The notes: generated from the letters alone by a model not told the origin. 64,000 nt of DNA from Aequorivita capsosiphonis DSM 23843 (GCF_000429125.1 NZ_AUBG01000014.1:1-64000); one strand, 5' to 3'. Numbered from the stretch's first letter, positions 26,286 to 36,817 are shown. Program-made: numbers and translations.

Positions 26286-26769
26286 TTGTCTCTAATTCAA
26301 TTAACAGCATTCCTTTATCCACCGTCTCACCTTTAGCGATGTTTACGGATTTTACAATTCCATCACGTGGTGCTGAAAGTGTATTTTCCATCTTCATTGC
26401 TTCCAGAACACAGAGGAAATCGCCTTTTTTTATTGTGTCTCCTTCGGAAACATTTACTTCCAAAATCAATCCAGGCATCGGAGCATTAATTTCATCTTCA
26501 ACCGAAGCATTCCCCAGAGAAAGTCCCATTTTAGAGATAAGCGCATCAAGTTGGTTTTCTAGCTTAACTTGATAACGATTGCCATTTATTGATACGGTGT
26601 AGCTTCGTTTAACATAATCTGCATCAAGAGTTTCAACCTCAACCGATTTGTTGTTATATATGAGATTGGATTTTTTATTGTCGGAAATAACATCAAGAGT
26701 TTCCAAATCTTTCGAAGTCATTGAAAATTCAAAATTATCATTGACAATCGCTTTATATTCTTCTGCCAT
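26278..26769 (-). CDS. Biotin carboxyl carrier subunit
   Basis: Carries biotin between the two catalytic subunits. The C-terminal biotinyl domain (about 92-163) has the motif EAMKMENT with biotinylated Lys126 and the preceding APMPG hinge. The N-terminal ~90 residues form a beta-rich domain like the BT (subunit-bridging) region of propionyl-CoA carboxylase alpha chains. It is the first gene of the operon. Split alpha chains of this sort are usual in Bacteroidota. Confidence 0.93.
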   Translation of the reverse strand: MAEEYKAIVNDNFEFSMTSKDLETLDVISDNKKSNLIYNNKSVEVETLDADYVKRSYTVSINGNRYQVKLENQLDALISKMGLSLGNASVEDEINAPMPGLILEVNVSEGDTIKKGDFLCVLEAMKMENTLSAPRDGIVKSVNIAKGETVDKGMLLIELETND

Positions 26770-27384
26770 AAATAGAAATTTTGATAAAGGTAATATTTGT
26801 GGAAAGATTATGCCAATAGGAAATCCTTATATATTAAAAAGGTGCCTAAAAGTTAGTCGTCTCCAACTACGGTTTACGACCCTCCTACGGCGGGCGGGCC
26901 ACTTCTGAAAGACGTAAAACATAAGTCCTTCACTCGGGACCGCCCAAGATCACGAACTTTATCTAACATGGAATTAAAGTACTGCCACGAATGGCACTAA
27001 TTAACACTAATACATTCTTTCTTGAAAATAGTGGCGCAAACGGGACGCTTTAGATTTCACGAATGAAACAGACTTTCAGTCTGTTTTGAATGTCTTATAG
27101 CATTAATACAGAGCGCTTTAGTCATATCTTTATCTTTACAAATATAAACCATTAAACATTAGGTTATTACAAAGTCAGTTAGATGATAGGCTTGCTCCCT
27201 GAATAATTTAAATTAAATCTTTTAAGTGCTTATAATCTTTTCGCTGAGATGAATTTTGTAATGTTTTTAATTGTTCACTAGTGACAAATAGTATTCTCTA
27301 CGGAATATTCGCGCAACTGGTCCGAACAAACTAATAGTCACTATTTCATAGAGATCACATGATTCAAATAATCTGATCTTTCAA
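26770..27384. other. Gene-free stretch with dispersed short repeats
   Basis: No gene is seen. It contains a CCTCCTACGGCGGGCGGGCC fragment (near 26880) related to ones at 39990 and 50565. A hairpin AACAGACT-TTC-AGTCTGTT (about 27067-27085) is nearly repeated at 37973. The remaining DNA is AT-rich. A promoter for the carboxylase operon probably lies at its left end but is not clear. Confidence 0.6.
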
Positions 27385-30300
27385 TTATTTTTTCGTTTTC
27401 GATTCCGATTCCGTTTTCGATTTCGGTTTCGGTTTCGTCCCGATAGCTATCGGGATCGTTTTCGGGATCGTTTTCGATTTCATCTGCTTTGTTTTAGCAA
27501 GCATCTTTGGCCTCAATTTATCTCTTACCCCAGTCAAGGCCGTTCTCAATTCACTTATCCGGGTTTCCAAATCTTTGTTCGGCTTATGAGCTCCGCCGTT
27601 TAAACCGGCAACTATATTAAGCGATCTGGTTAAAAAATCAAGATGTTCCAACTCCGTGGTTCTTTTTGCTTCGGAGCCGGCTTTTTGCCAGATCGTCTTA
27701 AAGTTTTGAATTACTTCTTCCCATTTTGCTTCTATTTTTTCATCTTCAATAACAAAGAGAAGGCATAAATCAATGTTTGACGAGGCAATCATGTCCCAAT
27801 AATCAAGATCTTCTACATCAGACTTTTCTTTTAATTCATTCTCTAGCTCAATAAGTGTTTCTTTTGCTTCAGAAAAAGTTCTCAATTTATATTTTTCCCC
27901 AGCTACAATAAATTCACCTCCATCTTTTATTGCTTCATTAAAAACCAATAAGCAAGCAATTTCTATAGAATTCACCAAAGAATAGGTTTTTTTTGAATTA
28001 AAGTCTTTGCTGTAAGCGCTCTCGTAATGGGAGATTGCCGTTTTATAGGCACTGATACGCTTTTTAGAATCGGGTGCCAACATAGCCAAACGTTTATGGA
28101 CACTTCCCAATAAATTATGACGTTCTGCCGTTTCTCCCGCAAATAGTAAAACACTAAGATCCTTCACTACATTTACTGTTTTTTGGTAGGCTTTCTTTTT
28201 GGAATTTGGATCGATTTCTTCGATATCAAAAACTTCCCTGATATATAATTTTGAACGTGTGTTGCAGTATTTTTCCATACAAGAAAAGGAGAAATCAGCA
28301 TTCTCCATTTTTAGCAACTCTTCATAATTCCCGGTAGCTTCAATATACATTGCTAATTCCTGATAGATTTTAGCCACTCGTTCTATAATTTGCGGAGTTT
28401 TTAAAACATCCCGCTCCACGGCCGCCATAATGGTGTTTAAATCTGCTAAATGATCTTTATCTTCTCCTGACTCCATCTGCAACTGATTGAGCAGGTTATC
28501 TAGATCAATCTCCGCCTCCTGTGGAACAATATATTTTGGAGACCAAGAACCTTTTCCACTGGAGATGCCTTTTAATTTAAAGAAAGGGTCTCCATAACAT
28601 TGATAGGCACCCCAAGTGTTATTTCCCGGATGTTTTTCGTAAATATAATTTCGAGCATTTTTCACGGCATCTCCAAAACTATATCCAGCGAACATACTGC
28701 TGTAAAAGACCTGTGCAAAATCTAATGCTGCCGCATCATTAACAGCCCATCCAGCGGCGATTACAGCTTTTACACCAATACTTATCAATTGGGTACCAAT
28801 GTTTGCTGCCAGCTTATATCTATCGCGATAAAATTTTTCATCTTCCGAATTAGTATATCCAAGATGACAACAGTTTACAAAGACGAGTTCAGGAACTACG
28901 GGCATCTGCTCTATTTCGAATACCGTTAGGAAGACATCCTTCCCGATAACCATCCCCGATTTTTTTGGAAATTTCGGATTAAAAACCCCATGCCCTGCCA
29001 AATGAATTATGGAATAATCATTACAGAAAAAATTCTTGACAATGCTTTCGGCATCTGTTCCAATGAGTTCGGTTGTAGGATAACCCACATTTCCCAAGGT
29101 GTCCTTAACCATCATTCCTTCTTCTCTGGCACCGGGCAATTGGGAAATAAAACCATTCAGAATAGGATCGGCAATAATCAAAGCGCCTTTTTCCGCAACG
29201 CGTTTTATATTAATTCTGTATTCCTTGGTGGATAACTGTCGGATCATTCCAGCATTGATGCAAAGTGGTTTGGCATTGGTAGTATTGTCCTGAAGCAATT
29301 CCCAGGGATAGGAAGCGGTTTTAGTATCCAAAATCCAGGAAATATTTCCTTTTTGCTTCAATTTCTCCTTTAAATTATTAGGAATCAATAACTCGAAAAG
29401 TGTTTTTGCCGTGCAGCTAGACCACTGATTATTGCTGGAAGCTTCTGATATAAATAAGTCTATTAACGGCGTGCTGCTGTAAAGTTCGTTCTCTTCTTCT
29501 CTAGAATCACCGGTGGAAGATCCAAAAACCATACTTGCAGGATTCCCTGTTTCCTCGTTGCCTTCTTTGTATTTAATGGTTATACGGTTCCACCAATCCT
29601 CCGCATTATCCAATGGAATTCTTTTTTGGATACCCAATAAATTTTTGATTCGCTTGTTGCCAATAATGATGTTGTAGGTTGAATTTTCTTTATTAGCAAT
29701 TTTATTGAGAATATACATACAGTTTAAGGCTCTGTTTGCGTATCGCTCCACAATTTCAATGTGTTGAACGGTTCTATAACTTTCATCGGATAGAATCTTT
29801 ATTTTTTCATTCGCTCGGTTCACCCCATCAATAATAGCTTTAATTGAACCTTCCACGGAAAGTCCACCATATCCTGTCGCTACAATTAAGGAGGAAACCC
29901 CAATCCCCTTTTTGGGAATCTCATCACCCCGAATGATTAACAAATAATTCAAAACACCTTGTTCTACCGATTTTGAAAGCTGAAAGGAGGTAAGCTGATC
30001 TGGTTCTCCCAGTCCTACTATAATTGCGCCTTCAAAGTCTGTAAAACTCCTTTTAACAAATATAGCATTGGTGCCAATTTCTCCTGGATAAAGCCCTAAT
30101 CTATGTTTTGCCGTTAGGCTACCGCCAAGATATTTGTCTATTGACTTTTCGGCGTATAGCACGCCATCATTTAAGAAATGCCCTGCAATAACAGGATATT
30201 CTATATAGCGTAAATCGCCATTGCTCACGGTAACCGTAAGTGGAATCTGGCTGCCCACAGGATCAATTTCATCTCCAAGTCCAAATATGGTTTTTTCCAA

Positions 30301-32913
30301 GCCGCTTTGGGAAAGATCGAAATCTATATCGGGTTCTGCACGGAATATTTCTTCCTCACCTCGTAATAAGGGTTTTGTATTTCGAAGCAATTTGGTTTGT
30401 CCGGTGGAAAGTATTTCCTCAATAGCATTAAAAAGATCCGGTTCATTGGCCAATGCTCCATGGGTTACACGCGAATAATAAACGGCATTGGCTTCCACAA
30501 GCTGTTTTGGAATCCCGGATGCCCAAGTTACACTTTGATCGCCTTCACTGGTATAAAGGAAATACAATTGTTTTTTCGGCGGAATTTCATCCAAATAATA
30601 CCCGCAAGGAGTCATTTTATCCTTCCCGGCGATATACACCATACTTGAATAATCTATTTCATCTCTTTTCTTCAGAATATTATCCCGATAGTTTTTAAAA
30701 TAATCCAGATCGGATTGAAGCGGTAATGGCCAATCGGATTGTCCGAAATAATTCCGCATATTCTTCCAGGTTTCCATTTTAGCGAAATCGTTTTTAGGGT
30801 CGGTTGTTAATGGCAACAAAGCCAATATTCCCGGGAATTGGGAGAACATTCTAAGCAGCCCTTTTTTGGTGTGGAAAAGATCCAATTTGCTCAGCTTTTG
30901 AATGATGGCATCTTCTCCGAATAACACTGAAGGAATTCTAAACGAACCCCCAAGCGGCGACCCAAGAAAGAGCATCCTAAAGCCTTTTGAAGCTTTTAAT
31001 TCTTGCCAAGTATCGTCGTGATTAAGAATAAAATCACGCGCCAAAAGTCCGCCCATCGAATGTCCGATGATTTTTATCGGCTGCCCTACTTTTAGCAGAC
31101 TTTTAATTTTTATGTTGAATTCACTCGCACATTCCGGAAGAGGTTTTCGCCAGTCAAAAGGAAATACTACAACATCATATTTACCCGAAAGCCATCTGTA
31201 AAGTTTGTAATACGAAGTTTTTACCACAGAATCTGCTACCACTTTGTTGACATTGGAATATCCCAATTTTATCAATCCGCCGGTAAGGATCCGTCCGTAA
31301 TGAAGCCATATTTCCTTATCTTTTTGTGTGAGGTTAGAGCCCATAATTCCAGGAAGCATAACCACAATCGGTTTGTTGCCTGAAGGTGGCGAAGTTGAAG
31401 GATATAGCTCACCAGATTCTATAAGTGCTCTATCGCTTCCGGGAATTTCATACTGCGGAATACATTTAAATCCGGGAATGAGTTCTCCTTCCACCGTTGT
31501 TAACACTAAGCCTATTGCTTCCCTAGTTTTATCATTTTCAAAATACTTTACGTGGTTTACCTCTGCCCCTTGATCAAAGAAATACTGAATGTTATCTTTT
31601 CGTCTAGCACCTAAATACATGGAATCTGTATTTACAACCAAATCATTTCGTTGCCAGTAGAACAATTTTCCTAGTATAACAAATAGCCCTTGCCCCGAAA
31701 AGCTCACTCTTCCATTTCCTGAAATAACCGCCAAGGGTTTTCCGCTAATTGCAGTTTCTGGTGAAGGATCGTTTAATATTTTTATAAAAGGAGATTCCGG
31801 GCGTTGCGCTTCCACACCTGGAAGTACATTTACATCATCCTTGCTTTCAACGGCTGCAGAGAGCAATTCTTTTAAAATATCACCAAACAAACCTCCAGAT
31901 ATGGTTATCAAATTAAAAAACACATTTAAGATATGATCCAATCGTTTTGAAGCCAATTTGGTTCCTGCGGCAGGACAGCCAACTCTTATAAATTTAGCAA
32001 CCCTTATATTTTTATCCCTAAAGATTTTGTTGAGCGCTTCTATATTCTCAATGTCTTCTTCCCTGTCGCCTTCTTTTTCCAGCAATGCGATGTGGCTGCC
32101 AGTAAATCCAATAGAAGAATCATCATTATCACTACTGTATTTATTTAAAATATCTCCTACGATTCCACCTCTGGAATGCGTAAGCAAATGCACTACGGAA
32201 TGATCCGGAAGCATTTGGGCAAGTTTTACAACGTTCAGCAATGGGCTTTCGGTAAGGGTTCTGTGTTGAAAAGCGAGTACGTTTTTACCGTAAGTTTGAT
32301 GTAGCGTATTCCAAGTGGGGGAAGCTTTTAAATCCTGAAACGCGCCAAAAGTATCTGAGTTTGTTCCATGGATAAATAGAAAAAACGGATTGTTGGAAGC
32401 TTTTCCATCAAAAACCCCAAATTTGAAGTCTCTGTCAACAGTAAACAGGCCAGCGCCTAGAGCCAAAAAGTCTTTTGGAATTACATTCGCCGGAATTTCA
32501 TTTTGTAAGTGTTTGTCTTCCAATTTTATTGAAAGCTCTGCCACTCCTTTCCCGATGGCCTTTTTTGCAAATACTTTTAAAAGTTTTACAGCTATTTTAC
32601 CAATAATTCCCCTTTCTGTTGCAGGCGCCTCTACCGAATCAGGCAGTACAAAAACATCGGGCTGCAGGTCGCGACTGCCAGGTGGTTTTAGAGCTGGATC
32701 GAGCTCTGGAAAAACCTCGTGCATGGTTGAAGCATCACACATCCAAGACGTACCATCATCAAGAACCAATTCCAATAACTTATCATTTTCTGCTAGTTGT
32801 ATTTCGTGTTGGTTGGAAGCATCTCTAAAACTGCCCTCCAAATTATACACTACAGCTCCTTCTTGGTCGGTTTCCTTTTTGCCATAAACCACGAGTTTTT
32901 TGATTGGTTCCAT
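27385..32913 (-). CDS. Giant protein: two alpha/beta-hydrolase domains plus CHAT protease-like domain
   Basis: An 1842-residue cytoplasmic-looking protein with no signal. In order: a beta-rich N-terminal module (1-100); a first alpha/beta hydrolase with FIHGTNSDTFGAF near 182 and nucleophile elbow THSRGG (S247); and a second, LCAT-like hydrolase with PGIMGSNL at 521 and GHSMGG (S619). Next is an unassigned alpha/beta region (about 870-1040), then a CHAT domain with HLAGHG (H1308) and NCCHLG (catalytic Cys probably C1349). A helical, TPR-like region (1420-1800) and a basic Lys/Thr/Ser tail follow. CHAT domains are caspase-related proteases used in bacterial immunity and cell-death modules. The gene is monocistronic. 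Function unknown; lipase-plus-protease effector is inference. Confidence 0.85.
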   Translation of the reverse strand: MEPIKKLVVYGKKETDQEGAVVYNLEGSFRDASNQHEIQLAENDKLLELVLDDGTSWMCDASTMHEVFPELDPALKPPGSRDLQPDVFVLPDSVEAPATERGIIGKIAVKLLKVFAKKAIGKGVAELSIKLEDKHLQNEIPANVIPKDFLALGAGLFTVDRDFKFGVFDGKASNNPFFLFIHGTNSDTFGAFQDLKASPTWNTLHQTYGKNVLAFQHRTLTESPLLNVVKLAQMLPDHSVVHLLTHSRGGIVGDILNKYSSDNDDSSIGFTGSHIALLEKEGDREEDIENIEALNKIFRDKNIRVAKFIRVGCPAAGTKLASKRLDHILNVFFNLITISGGLFGDILKELLSAAVESKDDVNVLPGVEAQRPESPFIKILNDPSPETAISGKPLAVISGNGRVSFSGQGLFVILGKLFYWQRNDLVVNTDSMYLGARRKDNIQYFFDQGAEVNHVKYFENDKTREAIGLVLTTVEGELIPGFKCIPQYEIPGSDRALIESGELYPSTSPPSGNKPIVVMLPGIMGSNLTQKDKEIWLHYGRILTGGLIKLGYSNVNKVVADSVVKTSYYKLYRWLSGKYDVVVFPFDWRKPLPECASEFNIKIKSLLKVGQPIKIIGHSMGGLLARDFILNHDDTWQELKASKGFRMLFLGSPLGGSFRIPSVLFGEDAIIQKLSKLDLFHTKKGLLRMFSQFPGILALLPLTTDPKNDFAKMETWKNMRNYFGQSDWPLPLQSDLDYFKNYRDNILKKRDEIDYSSMVYIAGKDKMTPCGYYLDEIPPKKQLYFLYTSEGDQSVTWASGIPKQLVEANAVYYSRVTHGALANEPDLFNAIEEILSTGQTKLLRNTKPLLRGEEEIFRAEPDIDFDLSQSGLEKTIFGLGDEIDPVGSQIPLTVTVSNGDLRYIEYPVIAGHFLNDGVLYAEKSIDKYLGGSLTAKHRLGLYPGEIGTNAIFVKRSFTDFEGAIIVGLGEPDQLTSFQLSKSVEQGVLNYLLIIRGDEIPKKGIGVSSLIVATGYGGLSVEGSIKAIIDGVNRANEKIKILSDESYRTVQHIEIVERYANRALNCMYILNKIANKENSTYNIIIGNKRIKNLLGIQKRIPLDNAEDWWNRITIKYKEGNEETGNPASMVFGSSTGDSREEENELYSSTPLIDLFISEASSNNQWSSCTAKTLFELLIPNNLKEKLKQKGNISWILDTKTASYPWELLQDNTTNAKPLCINAGMIRQLSTKEYRINIKRVAEKGALIIADPILNGFISQLPGAREEGMMVKDTLGNVGYPTTELIGTDAESIVKNFFCNDYSIIHLAGHGVFNPKFPKKSGMVIGKDVFLTVFEIEQMPVVPELVFVNCCHLGYTNSEDEKFYRDRYKLAANIGTQLISIGVKAVIAAGWAVNDAAALDFAQVFYSSMFAGYSFGDAVKNARNYIYEKHPGNNTWGAYQCYGDPFFKLKGISSGKGSWSPKYIVPQEAEIDLDNLLNQLQMESGEDKDHLADLNTIMAAVERDVLKTPQIIERVAKIYQELAMYIEATGNYEELLKMENADFSFSCMEKYCNTRSKLYIREVFDIEEIDPNSKKKAYQKTVNVVKDLSVLLFAGETAERHNLLGSVHKRLAMLAPDSKKRISAYKTAISHYESAYSKDFNSKKTYSLVNSIEIACLLVFNEAIKDGGEFIVAGEKYKLRTFSEAKETLIELENELKEKSDVEDLDYWDMIASSNIDLCLLFVIEDEKIEAKWEEVIQNFKTIWQKAGSEAKRTTELEHLDFLTRSLNIVAGLNGGAHKPNKDLETRISELRTALTGVRDKLRPKMLAKTKQMKSKTIPKTIPIAIGTKPKPKSKTESESKTKK
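27438..27455. repeat. Perfect 18-bp palindrome inside CHAT gene
   Basis: TCCCGATAGCTATCGGGA is its own reverse complement. It lies in a hexamer-rich (TTTCGA/TTTCGG) stretch that encodes the basic tail of the CHAT protein. A similar TTTCGATTTCGAT run is intergenic at about 40014-40043. Confidence 0.8.
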
Positions 32914-33652
32914 ATTATCAGGTATTAGGTTATTTTAAAAAATAGGTAAGCCTTTCTTTTGAATAAAAGTTTATATCACGGCATATAACACTCAGATACA
33001 ACAGCTTAAAGAACATTAAATATAAAGCTAAATTAATTAATTTAACTTTTAGCCACTGAAAATGAGTTAATTAAGTAAAAAGGGAGCTATTTGTGAGGAG
33101 ATTAAAAAGTTACGATATTTTTTTAAATTCCATTATAGTTTTAGCAACGGATTTTTTAAACGAAAAAATGAAGGTTTTTTACACCTTATGTTATAATTAA
33201 GCTTCCGGCTTTTTGATCGTAATTTTAGTATCTAACTGAAATCTAAATAAATAACAAAATTACTTCTGCAAAATATTATTGATTGGTAAGAAGGAAACTA
33301 TTTTGAAGGTTGTCTTTGGGTTTTTGATATATATCTACAAGGTCCAAAGGAGACCTTGCAGGAGTGGAATAATGACCTTGCAGGAAGATTCAAAAAAGAT
33401 CTTGCGGAATGTCCAAAAGAACAGCAATAAAATGCTGCGTTTTGCCTAGATTCCAAAGTGCAGCAATTGTATATCTTTGTTCACGGAAAATTTGGCTGAA
33501 ACAGCAATTTTTAGAAAGAAGAATAAGACAAATAATGTCCTTTCAAGGGTTGGAAGGAAAGACTCCTTTATTTATTCTGAAGAGGTTTAAAAAAGTATTA
33601 TTCTGCTAAAAGTTGCGTTTATAACTTGAACTTAGTACCCAAAACATCGCTT
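32914..33652. other. Long intergenic region with GACCTTGCAGGA repeats
   Basis: No gene is supported. From 33337 to about 33410 an imperfect tandem repeat of 22-24 bases recurs three times (GACCTTGCAGGA, GACCTTGCAGGA, GATCTTGCGGAA). A TATCTTTG -7-like box sits at 33472-33479 but lacks a well-placed TTG; if used it gives the TonB receptor mRNA a long leader of about 170 bases. Confidence 0.55.
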
Positions 33653-36013
33653 TTGAAAAAAATTCTGATTATTTTATTCTTCTTCGGAAGTATCTCTCTT
33701 TTTGCTCAAGAAAAATTCACGTTAAGTGGAACTATTTCAGAAGGAGCTTCTGGAGAAACTCTTTTTGGAGTGAACGTCATTATTCCTTCGCTACAAACCG
33801 GAACGGTTACCAATCAATACGGATATTACTCCATTACGCTTCCAGAGGGAGATTATGAAGTCTTTTTCAGCAGTATTGGTTTCGCTACACAAAAAACTCA
33901 AATTAGGCTTTCCGAAAATGTTAGACATAATCTGAAGATGGCTGAGGATACGGAAAGTTTGGATGAGGTTATTTTACAGGCAAATGGTGAAAAACTAAAT
34001 ATCAGAAGCTCGCAAATGAGCACCAATACGCTTTCTGCAAGTACCATTAAAAAGATTCCCGTGGTTTTAGGCGAAGTGGATGTAATCAAATCCATCACCC
34101 TCTTGCCAGGAGTTACCAGTGCAGGTGAAGGCGCCAGTGGTTTCAACGTTCGAGGCGGCGGTGCAGATCAAAATTTGATATTATTGGACGAAGCCACACT
34201 TTATAACTCTTCCCATTTGTTCGGTTTCTTTTCCGTCTTTAACCCAGATGCTATCAAGGATCTAACACTTTATAAAGGAGGAATTCCCGCACGATATGGC
34301 GGCCGCATTTCTTCGGTTTTAGATATTTATCAGAAAGATGGAAATAAGCGGGAATATCACGCCAGTGGCGGCATTGGCCTAGTTGCAAGTAGGCTGTTGT
34401 TAGAAGGACCAATTAAAAAAGATGAAGCCTCTTTTCTGCTTGGCGGTCGCAGCAGTTATGCACATTTATTTTTGCCGCTATTTGACAATGACAACGTTGC
34501 TTATTTCTACGATTTAAACACGAAGCTGAGCTATAACTTCGACAAAAACAATCGGTTTTTTCTCTCTGGTTACTTCGGAAGGGATGTTTTTGAAATCTCT
34601 GATACTTTTTCAAATAGCTTCGGAAATACAACCCTCAACTTACGCTGGAACCATTTATTTTCGGATAGATTATTTTCAAACCTTTCCTTAATTTATTCCG
34701 ATTATTATTACGGTTTAGAACTGAAATTTATTGAATTTGATTTTGATAGCGGCATCCGTAACTTCAATTTAAAATATGATTTCACCCATTATATTTCAGA
34801 CAATGTAGATTTACGTTATGGTATAAACAGTATCTATTATAAATTCAATCCTGGAAACGTAACTCCAACAACGGCGGATTCTGGAATAAACCCTTTTAAA
34901 CTCACCGATAAATACGCTTGGGAAAATGCGGTCTATCTAGATGCTGAAATAGATGTTTCAGATAAAATATCAGTGCAAGCAGGGCTTCGCTTATCAACAT
35001 TTAACCGTTTGGGGCAGGATGAGTTATTTGTTTATGAAAATGGAAACCCCATTCTTTACAATCCCAATTTAGATATTTATCAAAAAGCGAAACCAAGTGA
35101 TACCATTTCCTTCGGAAGAAGTGAAACCATTAAGTCCTTCGCCAATTTGGAGCCACGCTTTGCAATTTCCTATTTGCTAAATGACGATTCGTCCATAAAA
35201 GCCAGTTATAACCGGATGGCGCAGTATGTACACTTAATAAGCAACACCACTTCCCCCACTCCATTTGACATTTATGCGCCAAGTGGAAAATATATTGAGC
35301 CGCAAGTGGCAGATCAAGTGGCCTTCGGATATTTTAGGAATTTTAAGAATTATTCTTTGGAAGTGGAGAGCTTTTACAAAAAAGTTAAAAACAGGTTGGA
35401 CTATGTTGACGATGCCGATTTAATAGCTAACAATGCCGTGGAGCAAATTCTACTGAATGGGGAAGCTAGAGCTTATGGCCTCGAAATGCTCTTCCGGAAA
35501 AACACAGGAAAATTACAAGGTTGGATAGCATATACGCTTTCTAAAAGTGAACAACGAACTCCCGGAAGGACCGAATTGGAAACTGGTATTAATAATGGCG
35601 AATGGTACAATTCCCCTTGGGACAAAACGCACGATGTTTCCGTAACCGGACAATATGAGCTCTCTAAAAAATGGTCTTTTGGCGCAAATTTCATCTTTCA
35701 AACTGGGCAACCCACTACCTTTCCTATTGGACAGTATAAATACAATGGTTTGGTAGTTCCGGTTTATGAGGCACGAAATAGCAGTAGGCTTTCCGCTTTT
35801 CATCGTTTGGATTTGTCGGCCACGTGGACGCCCAAGCCCGAAAGCAAAAAGCGTTGGAAAGGCGAATGGGTTTTTAGTATTTACAATGCTTACAACCGAA
35901 AAAATGCGGCATCAATCTCTTTTCGGGAGAATACTGATATACGTCAAAACGAGGCAGTGCGGCTGTCTATATTTGGGATAATCCCATCGGTAACCTACAA
36001 CTTTAAATTTTAA
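33653..36013 (+). CDS. TonB-dependent receptor with CarboxypepD-like N-domain
   Basis: An outer-membrane beta-barrel importer. A signal peptide (KKILIILFFFGSISLFAQ) precedes a carboxypeptidase-regulatory-like domain (about 25-105), a plug domain with GFNVRGGGADQNLILLDEA, and a 22-strand barrel ending in Phe (VTYNFKF), as needed for Bam insertion. The frame has no ATG near the signal; TTG at 33653 gives a normal signal start, and TTG at 33626 is the alternative. The DUF4249 lipoprotein follows after 3 bases, the usual pair. Substrate is unknown. Confidence 0.9.
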   Translation: MKKILIILFFFGSISLFAQEKFTLSGTISEGASGETLFGVNVIIPSLQTGTVTNQYGYYSITLPEGDYEVFFSSIGFATQKTQIRLSENVRHNLKMAEDTESLDEVILQANGEKLNIRSSQMSTNTLSASTIKKIPVVLGEVDVIKSITLLPGVTSAGEGASGFNVRGGGADQNLILLDEATLYNSSHLFGFFSVFNPDAIKDLTLYKGGIPARYGGRISSVLDIYQKDGNKREYHASGGIGLVASRLLLEGPIKKDEASFLLGGRSSYAHLFLPLFDNDNVAYFYDLNTKLSYNFDKNNRFFLSGYFGRDVFEISDTFSNSFGNTTLNLRWNHLFSDRLFSNLSLIYSDYYYGLELKFIEFDFDSGIRNFNLKYDFTHYISDNVDLRYGINSIYYKFNPGNVTPTTADSGINPFKLTDKYAWENAVYLDAEIDVSDKISVQAGLRLSTFNRLGQDELFVYENGNPILYNPNLDIYQKAKPSDTISFGRSETIKSFANLEPRFAISYLLNDDSSIKASYNRMAQYVHLISNTTSPTPFDIYAPSGKYIEPQVADQVAFGYFRNFKNYSLEVESFYKKVKNRLDYVDDADLIANNAVEQILLNGEARAYGLEMLFRKNTGKLQGWIAYTLSKSEQRTPGRTELETGINNGEWYNSPWDKTHDVSVTGQYELSKKWSFGANFIFQTGQPTTFPIGQYKYNGLVVPVYEARNSSRLSAFHRLDLSATWTPKPESKKRWKGEWVFSIYNAYNRKNAASISFRENTDIRQNEAVRLSIFGIIPSVTYNFKF

Positions 36014-36016
36014 GGT

Positions 36017-36817
36017 ATGAAGAAGTTATTTGCGATAATACTATGTCTCGGAGTTTTAACTTCCTGTGAAGATGTAATTGATGTTGAATTAAATGAAGCC
36101 CCACCACGTCTTGTTGTGGAAGCAAATATCAATATTTGGGAAGACGGCACTGCAAACTCCTTGGTCCGGCTGACCACCACTGCCGCTTTCTTTGATAATA
36201 ACGTTCCCCCCGTTTCAAACGCCCTTGTAAGCATTATAGATGACAGCGGAAGGGTTTATCCTTTTACCTATTCTGAAAATGGGTTTTATGTAAGTAACCT
36301 TTCCCCACAATTAGAAACAGATTACACCTTAAAAATCATTTTTAATGATGAAACCTATTCAGCCACAGAGAGGTTGTATTCGGTTGCACCCTTAGAATTT
36401 GTAGAACAGCGCAACGACGGCGGTTTTACAGGCGAAGATATTGAGTTAAAGGCATTTTTTACGGATCCCGCTGGGGAAGATAATTTTTATTTTTTTGAAG
36501 GACTTTCAGATCGTGGTGACGTTTTGGATGTTTACAGCGACGCGTTTTTTGATGGAAATAGCATTTTTGCTTATTATTTAGTAGAAGATCTTGCTCCAGG
36601 TGACGACGTTCAATTCAATTTATACGGTGTTAATGAAGCATTCCACAACTTTATGTTTGTACTATTGCAACAATCAAATAATCAGGGAGGCGGTCCATTT
36701 GAAACCCAGCCTGCCACCGTTCGTGGTAATATTATAAATGAAACAAAAGCAGATGACTACCCACTTGGGTATTTCAGGATTTCTGAAGTTTCAACCCTCA
36801 ATTATACCGTGCAGTAA
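36017..36817 (+). CDS. DUF4249 lipoprotein, partner of TonB receptor
   Basis: Lipobox LTSC with acylated Cys17; the mature part begins EDVIDVELNEAPPRLVVEANI, the start pattern of DUF4249 proteins. These surface or periplasmic proteins are regularly encoded after TonB-dependent receptors of this class and probably help in substrate capture, although none is well characterised. The 3-base gap to the receptor gene indicates one mRNA. Confidence 0.88.
   Translation: MKKLFAIILCLGVLTSCEDVIDVELNEAPPRLVVEANINIWEDGTANSLVRLTTTAAFFDNNVPPVSNALVSIIDDSGRVYPFTYSENGFYVSNLSPQLETDYTLKIIFNDETYSATERLYSVAPLEFVEQRNDGGFTGEDIELKAFFTDPAGEDNFYFFEGLSDRGDVLDVYSDAFFDGNSIFAYYLVEDLAPGDDVQFNLYGVNEAFHNFMFVLLQQSNNQGGGPFETQPATVRGNIINETKADDYPLGYFRISEVSTLNYTVQ

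Noticed and set aside
33409-33609. A 66-codon frame upstream of the TonB receptor
   Set aside because: Begins inside the GACCTTGCAGGA repeat region, Cys/Arg-rich, no family; the stretch is more likely the mRNA leader.
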